Assembly (NCBI GenBank): GCA_023374045.1
Contig: CM041776.1
Span: 473,421,375-473,485,374, forward strand
Direction of reading: 5' to 3'
DNA: 64,000 bases
Source: Limonium bicolor
Taxonomy: Eukaryota; Streptophyta; Magnoliopsida; Caryophyllales; Plumbaginaceae
Shown: piece by piece, positions 1-12,935 of the stretch
Layout: each line of letters starts with the position of its first letter
Numbering within the stretch: position 1 is the first letter of the stretch
Translations under genes and position numbers: made by a program
The notes under the pieces: generated by a model
Seen by the model: only the letters and a program-made list of their open reading frames with translations
The model's database searches: none
Told to the model about the DNA's origin: nothing

Positions 1-40
1 CTAAATCTGGACCTCTTCATCAACATTCTTTAATGGTCAA

Positions 41-962
41 TAGGGATGGCAATGGGTCGGGTTTGGGTCGGATGGACCATCACCTGCACCTGTCACCCGA
101 CTTCACCCGCTCCACCCATACCCGACCCGTCACCTGTTATGTATCACCCATCACCCGTTTCACCCGTCACCCGCGGGTGAAGCGGGTGAACCCGTTTACC
201 CGTTTGTTTTTCTTTTTCCTTGTTCGTCAGTTAGGTTTGCAAATTACTATGAGTGGAGAGAAAATAGAGGCGCGGAACACGTATGTTCAATGTTTGCCAG
301 TTAGGGTTGCAAAATTTACTTCAGAGAAAACAATGAAATATTGCACAAAGCATGTATGTTCCATGTTCGCCAATTATGGTTGCAAAATTACCATGGGTGA
401 AGAGAGAAAATAGAGGCGCAGAGCATGTATGCTCAATGTTCGCCTGTTAGGATTGCAAAATTACCTTCAGTGAAGAGAATGGAAAACTTCGTAGAGCATG
501 TAAGTTATTGTTTTTACAGTTAGGATTTCAAAATTACCGAGAGTGAAGAAAGAAAATAGAGGCACGGAGCATCTTTGTTCCATGTTTGCCAGTTAGGGTT
601 GCAATTACCTTCAGTGAAGAGAATAAAAACTACACAGAGCAAGTATGTTTAGGCTGTAAATTACCGAGAGTGGAAAGAATAAAGAATGGCACAGTCACCC
701 AGAGCATGAATGTTCCTTGTTCACTAGTTAGGGTTACAAAAATTGTGAGTGAAGGAGAATGAATAATAAGTAACAATAACATATAATATATAATCTATGC
801 GGGTGAGCGGGTCGGGTGATGGGTGAAAAATGTTCACCCGTCACCGACCCGCACCCGTTCCACCTGTCACCCATTTTTCACCCGTTTTATGCGGGTTTTC
901 ACCCGGTTTAGTGGTCGGGTGACCGGGTGAAATGGGTACCTGCAGACCCATTGCCATCCCTA
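41..962. mobile_element. hAT-type non-autonomous DNA transposon with terminal inverted repeats
   Basis: The ends are an 18-bp perfect inverted repeat, TAGGGATGGCAATGGGTC at 41-58 and its complement at 945-962. The flanks are 8-bp near-identical direct repeats, ATGGTCAA at 33-40 and ATGGTGAA at 963-970, which is the target-site duplication size of hAT elements. Both subterminal zones are rich in CACCCG/CGGGTG motifs, and the middle is a tandem array of about 73 bp units. No transposase reading frame is present, so it would need a transposase supplied from elsewhere. The hAT assignment rests on TIR sequence and TSD length only. Confidence 0.82.
208..770. repeat. Tandem array of about 73 bp units inside the hAT element
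   Basis: About eight diverged units start near 208, 281, 354, 427, 500, 572, 642 and 708. Each carries a core like GTTCGCCAGTTAGGGTTGCAA followed by GTGAAGAGA and GAGCATGTATGTT. The first full units are 73 bp apart and the later ones shrink to about 66-70 bp by small deletions. The array accounts for the interior of the transposon and has no coding potential. Confidence 0.8.
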
Positions 963-2348
963 ATGGTGAAAGTAAGCAACAGTTATTCCTCAAGTATTGG
1001 GCAACCTGCAACAAACACAATTCAATCCAATTATACTCCAAACACACATTCTTTAATTGGTTGTATACTATTGGCCAACATATACAGATCATAAATTCAA
1101 TGTTTAGTCTTCATAGATTAGAATCAATATTGTATTTAAAATCAATAAGTCAATGTAGATCTAGAACTTATCTTGATAATAAAAATATAGTAATTCTTTA
1201 AAAAGAGATATAAGGACCAATTTATTTGCAAATATTATGAATTATTACCTCAGATGGTGCGTCAGACTAATAAACACGACGTAGAACATTTAATATAACA
1301 ATAATATATGTTAGACCAGTATGAAAGAAGGAGGAAAAAGGTGGTGGCGAGGTGGGATCGAAGGAAGAGAGAGAGATATTTTTCTTTCCTGCGGTTTCAT
1401 CTATACTTGGGTCAAAGAGGTTGTTGACTTGTTCTCTCGGTTTTCCTACACCGTTTATTTAATGTGTATGGAGGTCAATTTTTCTCTCTGATTACACGTG
1501 GAGTTGTGAAGATGTATGTGCTCCTATTTTATTATTCTTATGAACAAAAGGAAAACTAGTCTTTTTTTTTTATCCAAGACAAAATGTAAAATTAGAGATA
1601 TGTTATTATTAATCTTCCAAAAAATAAATAATAAATGAATTTTTTTATCTAATTATGTTGTATATATATTTTATCTTTATTTTTTCTATGAGGAAATTTT
1701 TACTTTTGTTTTCGTAAAAGCGTTTTTTTTATCTATGAACTAATGAATTGATTTTAAACAAAATTTAGAATTATAAACAAGGCATTATAGACATTTAGTA
1801 AGCGGGTGACTTGATTAGAAAATAACTAATATGTACTCGTAAGATAATCTAAGTTTTGAATCTTATAACATAACTATAATGAGTGTAGTTGAAAGAATAA
1901 GTAGGTTGAGAGAATAATAGAAGTTTAAAGGTAAACTATAACAAATCCTTAAAAAATGAACTTAATCTACAAAAATAGCTAAATCACAAACAACCATACA
2001 TTATAGAATCCTAGTACTTGAGAGATTGAAGGTCTAATGAACCATAGTATACTAAGTCAATACTTTTAGGGCATAGAGTCAAACTAAGTTCTTTTTATAA
2101 ATGACAAAAATAGCAAATTTAATTGATTCTAAAAATAATTTAAACAATTAAGACCTGAAAGTTGAGTCACTCGTGAAACCATGAACTTCAAGGCAATTTA
2201 GATTATTTTTTTAAAGTCAAAGGTTCAGATTAATTGTTTTAAGTTAAAGGTTTAGATTATCAGATGCCAAAACACCACTTTTATGCGCCACAACCTCCTC
2301 CTGATTACTCGCCACGACTCTGAGCTCTCTTGGGCAATTGTGTCATTT
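963..2348. other. Gene-free AT-rich sequence
   Basis: I see no conserved reading frame, RNA gene or paired repeat ends here. The sequence is AT-rich with frequent stops in all frames. Confidence 0.5.
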
Positions 2349-3080
2349 ATATTTTCCTTTAGTCATTCTTATCTAATCATTGCGTACAAGAATATTTTCT
2401 TGACTGATTGATAACCTACAGGCTAAACGACAATATTTTGAATAGAAGGGAGTATCAGTTTATAGAGCTTGACTGATTTATAAACCTAAAGGTTAAACGT
2501 TTGGAAATAATAAACTGAGTTCTGGAGTCGATTTTACGTATTCATTAACCTTAGTTTTTACGTATCCACGATATTTTTTTATAAACACTTATACTGATGA
2601 TTAGAAACATGTACACAATCTTCTATAATCTTTTTCATCACTATTTTTAGAAAGATGGCGCTAATAGTTATATATCTTTTCTTTTAGTCATTCTTATCAT
2701 ATCATTGTGTACAAGAATATTTTCTATGTATTTATCAGTCTACAGAGTTTGACTTAATGATAAACTTGAAGGCTATAAATGTTTGGAAATGATAAACAGA
2801 GTTGTTGAAGTCAATTTTACGTATTCCTTTAACCTTGATTTTTACGAATCCGTGATAATTTATAAATGTTTCCGCTTATGACTAGAAACATGTACACAAC
2901 CTTCTATAATAGTTTCGATCACTATAATGGAAAAGATGTCATTAACTGTTATGTATCTTTTCATTTGGTTGTTCTTACCGAATCATATTGTATAAGAATA
3001 TTTTTTAGAATTTATCAATTTACAAAGCTTGACTGAATATAAACCCTTGGAAATTATTAAATGAGTTTTTGGAGTCTGTT
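2349..3080. repeat. Diverged tandem repeat, unit about 275-335 bp, two and a half copies
   Basis: Landmarks such as AGTCATTCTTATC, ACAAGAATATTTTCT, TTTTACGTATTC and GAAACATGTACACAA recur in the same order from about 2349, about 2685 and about 2960. The third copy breaks off near 3080. Copies differ by many substitutions and indels, so the duplication is old. No coding potential was seen. Confidence 0.7.
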
Positions 3081-3385
3081 ATCAAAGAAGATGGATATGA
3101 ATTGTAGAAGCAGAGGAGACATCAACAAAGAAAACTAAAGCAAACAAAATACAATTTTTTTTGCAAAATTTGGACAGAAACATATAATAGCATCAATATG
3201 CAAAGTGTGACATTTTGCATCCCAACACATTGTATCGTATTCTAAAAAATGTACCACATATATTCAATATTCTTTTAAAAAACTGACAAAACTTTAGTCA
3301 TTGATGCACCTTTAGCTACTAATGGACACACTTTTTGAAAACTGTGTATACGTTTCTTACATATAATGAAAACATTTATCAACTA

Positions 3386-3411
3386 TCATATATATATATA
3401 TATATATATTA
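3386..3411. repeat. (TA)n microsatellite
   Basis: A short uninterrupted run of TA dinucleotides in AT-rich intergenic sequence. Confidence 0.85.
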
Positions 3412-4551
3412 ACTTAGTGTTGCATATCATGTATTCATTTTACACTAATTAAAGAAACATATATAAGTAATTATGTGTAAATTAAAAACTATTGATATAA
3501 ACATTAGTGTGGTTAAGAATGCATCTTCAGTTGTTGATGAACACGTTTATAGACGGTCGTTGATACAATTTTGAATCTTCAACGTAAATATTAATCAACA
3601 ATCATGGATATAATTTAACTTAGTGATTGAAACATTTATCAATTCTAAGGTTAAAATAAGTTCTATTTTATCAGTTGTCCTTACCTTGTGAACTGACACA
3701 ATGACATACATCTATGATTCGTTAAATTGGGCTTTATAAATATATCTTATAAAAAATATAAATGGTTTTAGCAATTTTGGTCTCTGTTTAATTCTTAGAA
3801 GACTTAAGTTTAATATTTTTAAATGAATTATGCGGCACTTTTTTAATTTAGAAAAATACTGCACCTATTTAATTTGTGTTTTTACATTAATTTAAATTTT
3901 TAAACAATATCTACACATTTATATTTGAACTAATATATACTTATTTTTTTGTATGTATGCAAACAATAAATAATACTAGTAAAAGAAAGTATTATTAATA
4001 ATCAAATATATGTGCATTTAATCATACATTTTTTTATATAATTGGAAACTTATTTATAAAAAAAAACAATTATATGTTATTGAGATATTGTAAAAGAAAA
4101 AATTATACACAAACATTATATGATAATACATTTATTTTCTGTTTGTACAAGGAAGATGGAGAGAGCAAAAGAAAGTATAGGTTTATTTTCTATTTACAGT
4201 GTCCGTCGGCGACGGAACATGTCATCCGTGACAGAATCCAAGCTCATAGACATAGGCGGAGACAAGGGGGCGGGTGGGTGTGCGGCCCCTCAACTCTTTC
4301 CGGTATATGTTTATTTTAGTTTCAATTTTGTTGTTATATAGTGTATTTATTTTAATAGATTGTTGTTCGCCCCCTAATATTTTATAAAATATTTTGGTAT
4401 CACATGATAGTATTTATTATTAATTGTTTGCTATTAATATGTAATACTTATTTTAAATTTTTAGTGTATATTTGATAAAAAAAGCTCTTAATAATTTTAT
4501 ATTTTTAGCAATTTAGTAATAAAGCAAAATTAATTATTATATAAGTCTAAG

Positions 4552-5256
4552 CATGGTTGTAAAAAATAGTACGATGGCCATGTATAAGGCGTATCACCCA
4601 TTTTAACAATTAAACGTATTGTTACATCCGTATGAAATATGTTTCATTATACACCTCGTCTCGTGGTGACTACTACCGTATAATCATCTGTATTTCTATA
4701 TTTACCGTATTTTTAAAGAATATGGTATAAATTATTTAAGACAACGATTTGACTGGAGTAAAAAGAAGATTATATTTTTCTATTAAATCCCTAAATGAAA
4801 ATAATTTGACCTTATATAAGTTTTTACTTTAGAAAAAATTATGATATCCACCACCATTAACTATAGATTGAATATTTGTGAGAGTAAAATTACAATTATA
4901 CCGATAACTTTTCTATCCTACCATTTTTTTTCTACTTAGTAATAGTGTGACCTTTTATTAAAATTCACTTATCTAACTTATCTTACATCACTCAACTAAA
5001 CTTCTACAAATTCTTATAGTTTAAGAATGTGATAAATTTTAATATATAAATATACAATTGGAAGGTATTAATAACAAAATACTAATATTATGTACAAAGT
5101 GGAACATTTCATACTTATAAATATTATTATACGTTTTATTATTTAAATATTAATATTTCATCCGTACTGGTTTCCCGTTTTATCCGTATCGATACTTCCG
5201 AATCACGTACTCTCAATAGTCCGTATTGGACTCCCGTACTGTTTTTTACAACCTTG
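4552..5256. mobile_element. hAT-like MITE, 705 bp
   Basis: The ends are inverted: CATGGTTGTAAAAAATAGTACG at the left and, on the other strand, CAAGGTTGTAAAAAACAGTACGG at the right. The flanking 8-mers AGTCTAAG and AATCTAAA agree at 6 of 8 positions, consistent with an old 8-bp duplication. No protein is encoded. The inverted ends are clear, but the superfamily assignment is tentative. Confidence 0.65.
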
Positions 5257-5312
5257 AATCTAAATAATCATCTACTTCATCCTATTGTAAAAACAAGTGA
5301 TTAGTTTTTTTA

Positions 5313-5940
5313 GAGTAAATTACTAGGAAACTCCTTGAGGTTTTGAGATAGCATTAACCACCTTGTGTTTATCATAATTATTGATAACCATCTTGAGGTA
5401 CGATATCTTGAATACGAGCCCCCGAACAATAACTTTGTTAATAAATCATTAATCCCTTGCTAACTTGTCAACTTATTTACTAAATGATGTCAGACTGGAC
5501 AAAAAATACTACTTAATCAGCATCGTTTAAGTCTCTCTCATCCCACCGGTATTTTTATAAAAACGTCAACCTAAACCTAGAAATGGTCTACAACCAAGAA
5601 CAATCCATCCTTATGCGATGTGTAGCATAGCAGATAAACAATCTCCTAAAAACGTGTGGACCATTCCTGGGTTAGGGTTGACGTTTTTAGAAAAATAGCA
5701 GTGGTATGGGATAGACTTAGATGATGCTGTTTAAGCAGTGTTTTTTGTTCAATCTGACATTATTTAGTGAATAAGCTGACAGGTCATCAAGGAGTTAACA
5801 ATTTATTAACAGAGGTATATTTCGGGGGCTTGTAGTTAGATTTACCGTAACCTCAAGGTGGTTACCAATAATTATGATAAACGCAAGTTGGTGGTTACCG
5901 GTATTATACCAAAACCTCAAGGGGTTCACAGTAATTACTC
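5313..5940. mobile_element. Mutator-like MITE, copy 1 of 3
   Basis: This is a long imperfect inverted repeat: GAGTAAATTACT at the left pairs with AGTAATTACTC at the right, and the inverted similarity runs inward through CACCTTGTGTTTATCATAATTATTG. The flanks are 9-mers, GTTTTTTTA at 5304-5312 and TTTTTTTTA at 5941-5949, matching at 8 of 9 positions, which is the TSD size typical of Mutator-like elements. The same family is found at 24281-24745 and 24835-25319. It is non-coding. Confidence 0.75.
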
Positions 5941-6990
5941 TTTTTTTTATTACAAGCTTTGCAAATTGATTTCCATTTAGCCAAAACAATTTATAGTAAA
6001 AGTCTTTGAAAATTTTAATAGTTTAGAACTATTATTTTATATAATTATTATAGGTATTGATATATAGTTTAAGCTACATTTTCAAAAAAAATGTAATAAA
6101 AAAGCTAAAACAACTCATACTTTGAATAAAAGGAAGTATATAGACTATAATTTAGTTCACTTTTAAATAATAGTTATAAATATTTTTTCTTAGAATTTTA
6201 TTATTTTCAAGTTAATATATATTTTTAATTTTTTTTTATAAATTAATTAAAACATATTTAGAAAAAGATTTCGACCCCATATAAAAAAATCTCTGACTTC
6301 GCCGGCCAGGGGATAATCGACATAACCAGCTGGTGCAGCACCGGCTCTCCCCACCTCACCCTGTCAAGAATTTTGTACGTATGTAGATTGGTCAGTAACC
6401 AATAACCATAACATTACAAGGAGGAGGATGGAAGAAATGAACAGATCAGTATTAATTGTTGTTAGAATAAAAATACTATACAGAAGACCAATTTCATGAG
6501 CTGGGCTTTATTTTAATCTCCTAGTTTCCTGTTATTCGATTTCATTGTAATATCATCTTTACTTACGTACCCATGAAACACGCAAGCCACAAGTATATTC
6601 CAGATTATGTATTAAAGCAAAGGAGCAACATGCATGCACACACGGCAGGTATATCTTATCTTTGGTTTGTAAATGTGAGCCTCTACGGTCTAAGGAAACC
6701 AATTCTTTCGTGTTTATGTACTTGGCGCTTAGGTTTTATCTTGTTTTTGTTGACCATGTCCCAAATTTTTTTATGTTGTCACTAATGTAGCTGTATACCA
6801 ACGGAAATCCTTATGGTATAGCAGAGGATCTAGTTTTCAGTATGCCTTGCCGATTTAATTTTAGTCTTGCCTTCAAATTGTAGAAAATATAATCTCAAAG
6901 ACTTTTTTTTATTATCAGTTTGAAGACCTCACTTATTTATTTGATCAATTAGAGACCTCTCTTGTATTAGCTTGAATTAATTTTTGTTCT

Positions 6991-7055
6991 CAGGGTGATG
7001 GCGATTGCGAGCTTGTTCAAGATGCTATGATTAATGATTATCTACACAAGCGAAT
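6991..7055 (+). other. Possible orphan exon fragment
   Basis: After a TTCTCAG acceptor-like sequence there is a short, relatively GC-balanced open stretch encoding GDGDCELVQDAMINDYL. It stands out from the AT-rich surroundings, but no partner exon or protein family could be recognised. It may be a chance open stretch. Confidence 0.2.
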
Positions 7056-7485
7056 AAAAAATGTACCATTCATTTTCCTTAGAGTGAATAGGTTTTTGGT
7101 CCGGCTTGAATCTTGTCACATTCTTCACTATTTTATTGAAGATGATCCTTTATGTGATACCTAACAACTCTACGCCTAAATTATAATATAACTGAACTGA
7201 AGATACCAAATTCGGAATTCCGATTAACGGGTGAAATGGATACAAGTCGCATTTTAGTTTTATGCTTTTAATAAGAATTAATTAGTGGAAATGTAACTTT
7301 GACAACATGATACAAATGAAGTTAATGTGCTATTACAAAAGCCTTCCATTATGTATCTGGTATCAAATTCAGATTAACGGGTGAGATGGATACAAGTTGT
7401 GTTTTAGTTTTCAGCGGGATGAGTATGTGATAGGTGAAGCTACCGTTTCTTGCTTTTCAAGTTGTTTGTAGCAAAAAAAATATAG

Positions 7486-8420
7486 GGAAATTTCATAAAA
7501 TGTCACTATATTTTTGGTTAATTTGTGAAATGTCACTAAAAAAAGTTATGAAATGGCACTATATTTTTTAAAAGTCTATAAATGTAACTATGTCATTGAC
7601 CAGAAACAAAAAAGACAAAAATACCCCTACTGATTAACAAAGTACTTTTAAGATTCATAATATGCCGCTAAGTGTTAAAAATTTACTAAAATTCAAAAAA
7701 AAATTAAATACTATAAAAATATAAATAACTATAAAACATATTCAAAATATTATAAAATTATAAAAATAAATGAAAATATATTAAAATATAGTAAAACATT
7801 GAAAAAAGTAAATATTTCTTAGATTTTTCTTAAAACTATTTAGTTCCATTAAAAAGAATATAGAGTTTTAAAACATAATTTATACTAATTTTTCTACAAA
7901 TTTAGAACAATATAGTATTATAATTTATACCAATTAATTACCATATTTTTACCTTACATTTTTAAATTATTTTTCTCTACCAATTTAAATATTTATTCAA
8001 AATAAAATATTTTAAGTTTAATTAATATATGGAATTCTTTTAATTTATGTACTATTTTGCAGATGACTTTATGACATAATACAATTTATTTCAAATAAAT
8101 AACTTAAATTGAAAAAAAAAGATAATTTGAAAATGTATGGTACAAATTATAGTATTTAACGAGTACAAGTTATGGTGCTTAATTGATAGAAAAATTGGTA
8201 CTAGTCATAATTATTAATGAAATTTATACAAATATTTCTACCAATTAAGCTCCATAAATACTACCAATTAATTACCATAATTTGTACCATTAATTTTCAA
8301 ATTATTTTTTTATCAATTTAAATTATCTATTTGAAATGAATTATATTATGGCATAAATTCATTTGTAAAATAGGATATAAATAAAAAAGTCCAAGAAATT
8401 ACCTTTTTGCAATAACACCA
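7486..8420. repeat. Interspersed AT-rich repeat, copy 1
   Basis: The first 200 bases or so, around GGAAATTTCATAAAATGTCAC and the repeated CACTATATTTTT, are recognisably the same as 32185-32390. The downstream part, rich in ATTACCATA and TACCAATTAA, is not shared. No ends or duplication could be defined, so the class is unknown. Confidence 0.55.
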
Positions 8421-9285
8421 TTTTATTTGGCTTGTACCATCACTATTAGAAGTTCAGTTTATTTGACTACTCAATAAGCTAAGATTATGTTAAAATCGCA
8501 GAAATTAAAAGTTGGTTGTTTCAAGCTCAAGTATTAATTTGTTGAGACTAACATTTTTAAGCTAGCTTGATGTATTTTTTAATTTTATGTTGTAGTCAAG
8601 TACTTTTCATTACGTTCATGTTTAGTTAACCTAGTATACATATCTAACCAATTATCTAATATAGCGCTTTTAAATGAACAAATAGCTAATTTAATAGCAC
8701 TGTCCAACCCAAAGCATATCAAATTTAGAAAAGGATAAACAGATTAACTTCCTACACTCATATGTAGGAAAGCTGACTACATCTAGATAAAGTACATTTT
8801 GTTAGAAATATATAGTTTTTGCGTGCATATTTTAAGTACATTTTAGAGAAAAAAATATATACAATCAATGTTGTTAAGATGTATGTACAATCATTAATAA
8901 AAGAAGATATGTACCACTAAACTGAAAAAATGTACTATCTCAAATAAAATAATTACTAACACAAACAAATTGTCTACACTTGCAAAAGGTTTTAAAAAAT
9001 AGACTAGGACAAAATAAACCCACAAAATATATAATAGATTCAGGATAGGTGGAGCAGAGCCTTCAATTGTCACTCGGTGATAAGGACTAATACCGAAACC
9101 TAATTTTATGCTAGAGCTTACACTACACTACACAACACAATCAATCAAATTCAATAGATGCTAACAAGAAAAAAATTAATGGCATGAATTGGTTTTTATG
9201 AGGACTTCGCTTTGGTTGTTGGGTCGTATTGGATTTCGTAGATATGTGGGATTTTATGTGACTCTATTGGACTCGTGTTTACAAG

Positions 9286-9296
9286 TGGTATCAGAG
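9286..9296 (+). other. Possible decayed LTR-element primer-binding site
   Basis: TGGTATCAGAG matches the start of the plant initiator-tRNA-Met primer-binding site and follows a TTTACA sequence that could be an LTR end. No matching second LTR or coding region was found, so this is at best a relic. Confidence 0.3.
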
Positions 9297-9299
9297 TCG

Positions 9300-11200
9300 A
9301 TTATTTAACTTGAGCCTACTATGTGGACACTCTTGGTATAAGTAAATGTGTTGACATATAGAGTGAGCGGTAGTTGAGATCATTATGGATGATGTGGGCT
9401 CACACGATGGTGGAAGTCAGTATGTTGACTTGGGCCTATTGTGTGGACACTCTAGATAGTGAATTGATAAAGAAACAGAGCAAAAGACTATATTGAAGAT
9501 CATTATACCACAAATAGAGGGGTAATAGGAATTTGATAATCTTATATTTGATAGCTAAGAGTATCACATTTTCTAATCATAAGTGTCCTTAGAAATAAAA
9601 TCTATCACTAACAAGCATCACTTCTAACTCTCTACTTAATTCCTTTCAACAATACATAGATCAAGAGCCAAAGAAAAATGAACTCTTATTGGATCAGTTG
9701 ATTCAAGTAAGGAAAACCAAAAACCTTAACCAATTCAATACAATCTTTGAACTAACCATAACATTCTAAAATCCAAACGAATGACTAGGTTATAGTAAGA
9801 AGTAAAAAATAGTAGTTGAGTACTTGAACTAGGCAACATGTCACAACTGTACAACTTGAGTCAAGTTCTACAAGATCATGTGAAACATAACCACGTAGTC
9901 TAAACTTCTTATACAACAACAGACACAAATTGATAGTCATAATCACTTATAGGAATCTTATTGGTGTATTAGGCTCGTCATGAAGGTGTCAGAGCCCCTC
10001 CCTATCACACAACATGTAACTTACAACAATCCCCCTTCATGGTTAGGTATATGTAACACCTCTCATTCATTTACTTATATATATATATATATATCATAAT
10101 ATTATGTTGCATCATTGTCACCTCTTTGCTTAATACAAATGCTGACCTTGATGCAATGAGGGAATCAAGTTTTCTAGTGATGGCAACAAGACATATGAAA
10201 AGAGGAAGAGAAGCTGTGATTTCAGGATCTCATACTCAACATATAAAGTTATCAGGCTCCATATTGTTCACATATGTTACAATTCAGACATGTGTAATAA
10301 TCAGAACTAAATTAGTGCAACCTAACCATAAAAGAAACAATTATAAAACACATACAATATATATAACATAATTTAGGGTTAGTTCACACAAGCAACAGAT
10401 TTGTAACTCTTTCAAAAAAAAAAACATTAGAGCATCCGAAAACATAAGTTAAGGTTGGAAATTAAAAAGATATATATATCATTTAAACCCTAAGTATTGC
10501 TTTAACGAACCAGAACGAGATACAGATATATTCTTTCGAACAGAATCCCACCTACTGGTATCACTTGGAGGTAGGCGGGAGAGAAAGTAAAACCATGAAC
10601 TGAAAGTACTAGAAGTGGCACAAAGGGAGAAAAGACACAATTGTGTCAACCACTTTCTCACAGAGAAGTAAGCGCTTTCCATAAACACATCATCAACTTT
10701 GAAAAAAAAACTTTGAAGGTGTTTACACAATACATGACTAGAGAAACCGCAAGTTGAAAATAGAAATGAATATTGCTGAAAACAGACAGTATAAGAGAGT
10801 CAGTTCATATCAAAGTTGTCTGAATAACGACCCATATCAATATGTCAAGGTATACAATATTTGTGATTATTTCAATCTTAATCATTTAGTTATTATTTTT
10901 TTAAAATGTGATAATATGTTATTCAAAGAAAATAAATGCTGCTCATTCTCTGTCACCGAGTACGTGGTCCAGGAAGAGCCCGGTTTTCCGCGTTGCCAGC
11001 TCAAGTTAATAATACACTAGCTATGAAAAAGAACTACAAGAGTCTCGTTTTCAAAATTGTAGTTCAAAATTTTCGCATTGGCAAATATAAGATTTTGCAT
11101 TTTCTCACCAATTAATATGACATTACATCTTAAGAATACAAAATTTTGGCATAGTTATAGAGAAACAACATTCTCCATATCGAAAGAGCAACATAATTAG
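9300..11200. other. Intergenic region downstream of the NAT10-like gene
   Basis: Short open frames occur here (for example 10126-10371 plus and 10479-10730 minus), but none shows a recognisable motif, and composition does not separate them from noise. A (TA)n run lies near 10077-10094. No gene can be supported. Confidence 0.4.
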
Positions 11201-11229
11201 TTCGCTACATAGATTGACTAAGAAAAGGT

Positions 11230-12935
11230 TCAGGATTTCCTCTTCTTGTGAAATTGTGGCCATCTGACTTGCTGCTGCTTCTTTTCTTGTCGCTGTGCTT
11301 CTCCTTTTTATTACTTTTCTTATGAGAGCTTTCTACGCACAAAACCCCACTTGAAGGTACCTTGCCGCCACTCTTCTTCAGCACTCGCTCGAAATCATCA
11401 TCTTTGTCTACAATCGCATATTTTGCCAGAGCCTCCAGATTCAACCCACCACCTTCATTTTTTCTGTCTACATGATCCTGTTTAGGACAAAGAGTTGGAG
11501 TAAACGAAACATCGTTAAAATGACTGAGTTAGGGTCGTCATGAATGGATATGAATACTTCAACAAAGTCAAGCTAGTTGTAACATTTGATTTACTCTTTT
11601 AATTACCCATACCTTAGAAGTAGAACCGTTGGGAAGATGATCACAATCCTCAACCTCATTGTCAGATGAGTTATTATTTCTAGCTGCTTCTTTTGCTTTC
11701 ATCTCATCCTGACAAACATACATCAGCCCACATTTATAAATGTACACCGGAGCAAAGCAAGAGAGGATGAAAACGATGATGAATCAACTGTTGGGAAAAT
11801 AATCTACCTGGACTTGTTGAGCACCCTCGTTGAGATCCTCATCAACCGAAATACTATGCGGCGTTAACAAATTCTGTTTTTGGAATGTAAACACACAGAT
11901 GAATTAGCAAACTGACTGATGACTTATCATTGAGCATGATATGGATATTATTAATTAAACAGGAACAGGATATTCATTCATACTTGTCTAGGTTGAGGCA
12001 GTGTCGAGTCAATGTCCTTGCACGCAACATCATGAAGGTATCTATGTATCTTTCTCAAAGCCTTTCTAAGCTCTGATCTCACCTGCCCACCTTCCAAATT
12101 TGTTTGTTCCTGCCCACCCCAATGCACCAACAAAACATGTGACCAACTATTAACTAGATTCACAACATAAAATGACGTCTATCTAAGGCAACAACATGTT
12201 CTTTTTTCCTTCCCTTCCCATTTATTGAGAGCAAACAGATCGTAAAACGTTACACTAACCGTAATATATGATATGTCATCTCGCAGCTGCAACCCCATGC
12301 AGAGCAATATCGATGCTTGCGTAGCAGATAAAGAAACAGGAATTATCTTCTGAAAGTATAATTCCGCAAGACGCTTCAGAAGATACAGAATCTGAGGAAA
12401 ATCAGCACGATCTTCAGCATATGCTTTCAGCATTCCCATGTCACCTGTACTATTTTTATAAAATCCAAAACCGCTTGCAAATTTGAAGCTTCAGATCTGT
12501 ACTCCGCAAATTTAATCTTGGACATTGACTTCGGCTCCAATATACTGCATTAAAACAAAAGGACGCGGGCTATTGAATATTAACGGATAAAAGACCTGAA
12601 GGCAGACATCTCCAACTTGCAAAACTTGGCACTGTGGTTTCTTCTATCCGGCTTTCTTTCACTTTACAAACCTACCTCATCGCAAGCTTAAACCCCATCG
12701 TACAGGATCGGAAGCCCAGCCACTGAATAAATTTTTCCCTGAATTCTGAAACGCACAAAAAAGGAAAAGATACCATGACATGAGACGTAAGCTTTCTTGA
12801 CTAAATATATATTAAATGTAAATAAGATATCATCGTCTGAGAGAAAAATAGCTCACTTGGAAAACGACAAATTTCATAATCTTCATCCTTCAGTGGTCTT
12901 AACATCATACAGCAATGCTCTCCAGTAACATCATT
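11230..12935 (-). other. NAT10-like exons 20-26 (C-terminal RNA-binding part and basic tail)
   Basis: Exons are 12935-12857, 12745-12676, 12544-12260, 12109-11984, 11873-11808, 11708-11613 and 11477-11230. They encode VTGEHCCMMLRPL, FREKFIQWLGFR, the AQASILLCMGLQ-type helical segment, DIDSTLPQPRQ, ISVDEDLNEGAQQVQ, an acidic linker, and ALAKYAIVDKDDDFERVLKK with KVPSSG. The last 60 residues are rich in Lys and Ser, like the nuclear localisation tail of relatives. A missing T near 11244 shifts the final eight codons. Confidence 0.85.

Noticed and set aside
4250..6310. An outer transposon with GGCGGAG-type ends enclosing two MITEs
   Set aside because: The two ends are only loosely similar and no target duplication is visible, so the boundaries cannot be supported.
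9286..9296. A complete LTR element around the primer-site-like TGGTATCAGAG
   Set aside because: No matching LTR pair, polypurine tract or coding sequence could be found within several kb.
10479..10730. Minus-strand frame of 83 codons as an exon of a gene
   Set aside because: No conserved motif and no convincing neighbouring exons; kept only as unassigned intergenic sequence.
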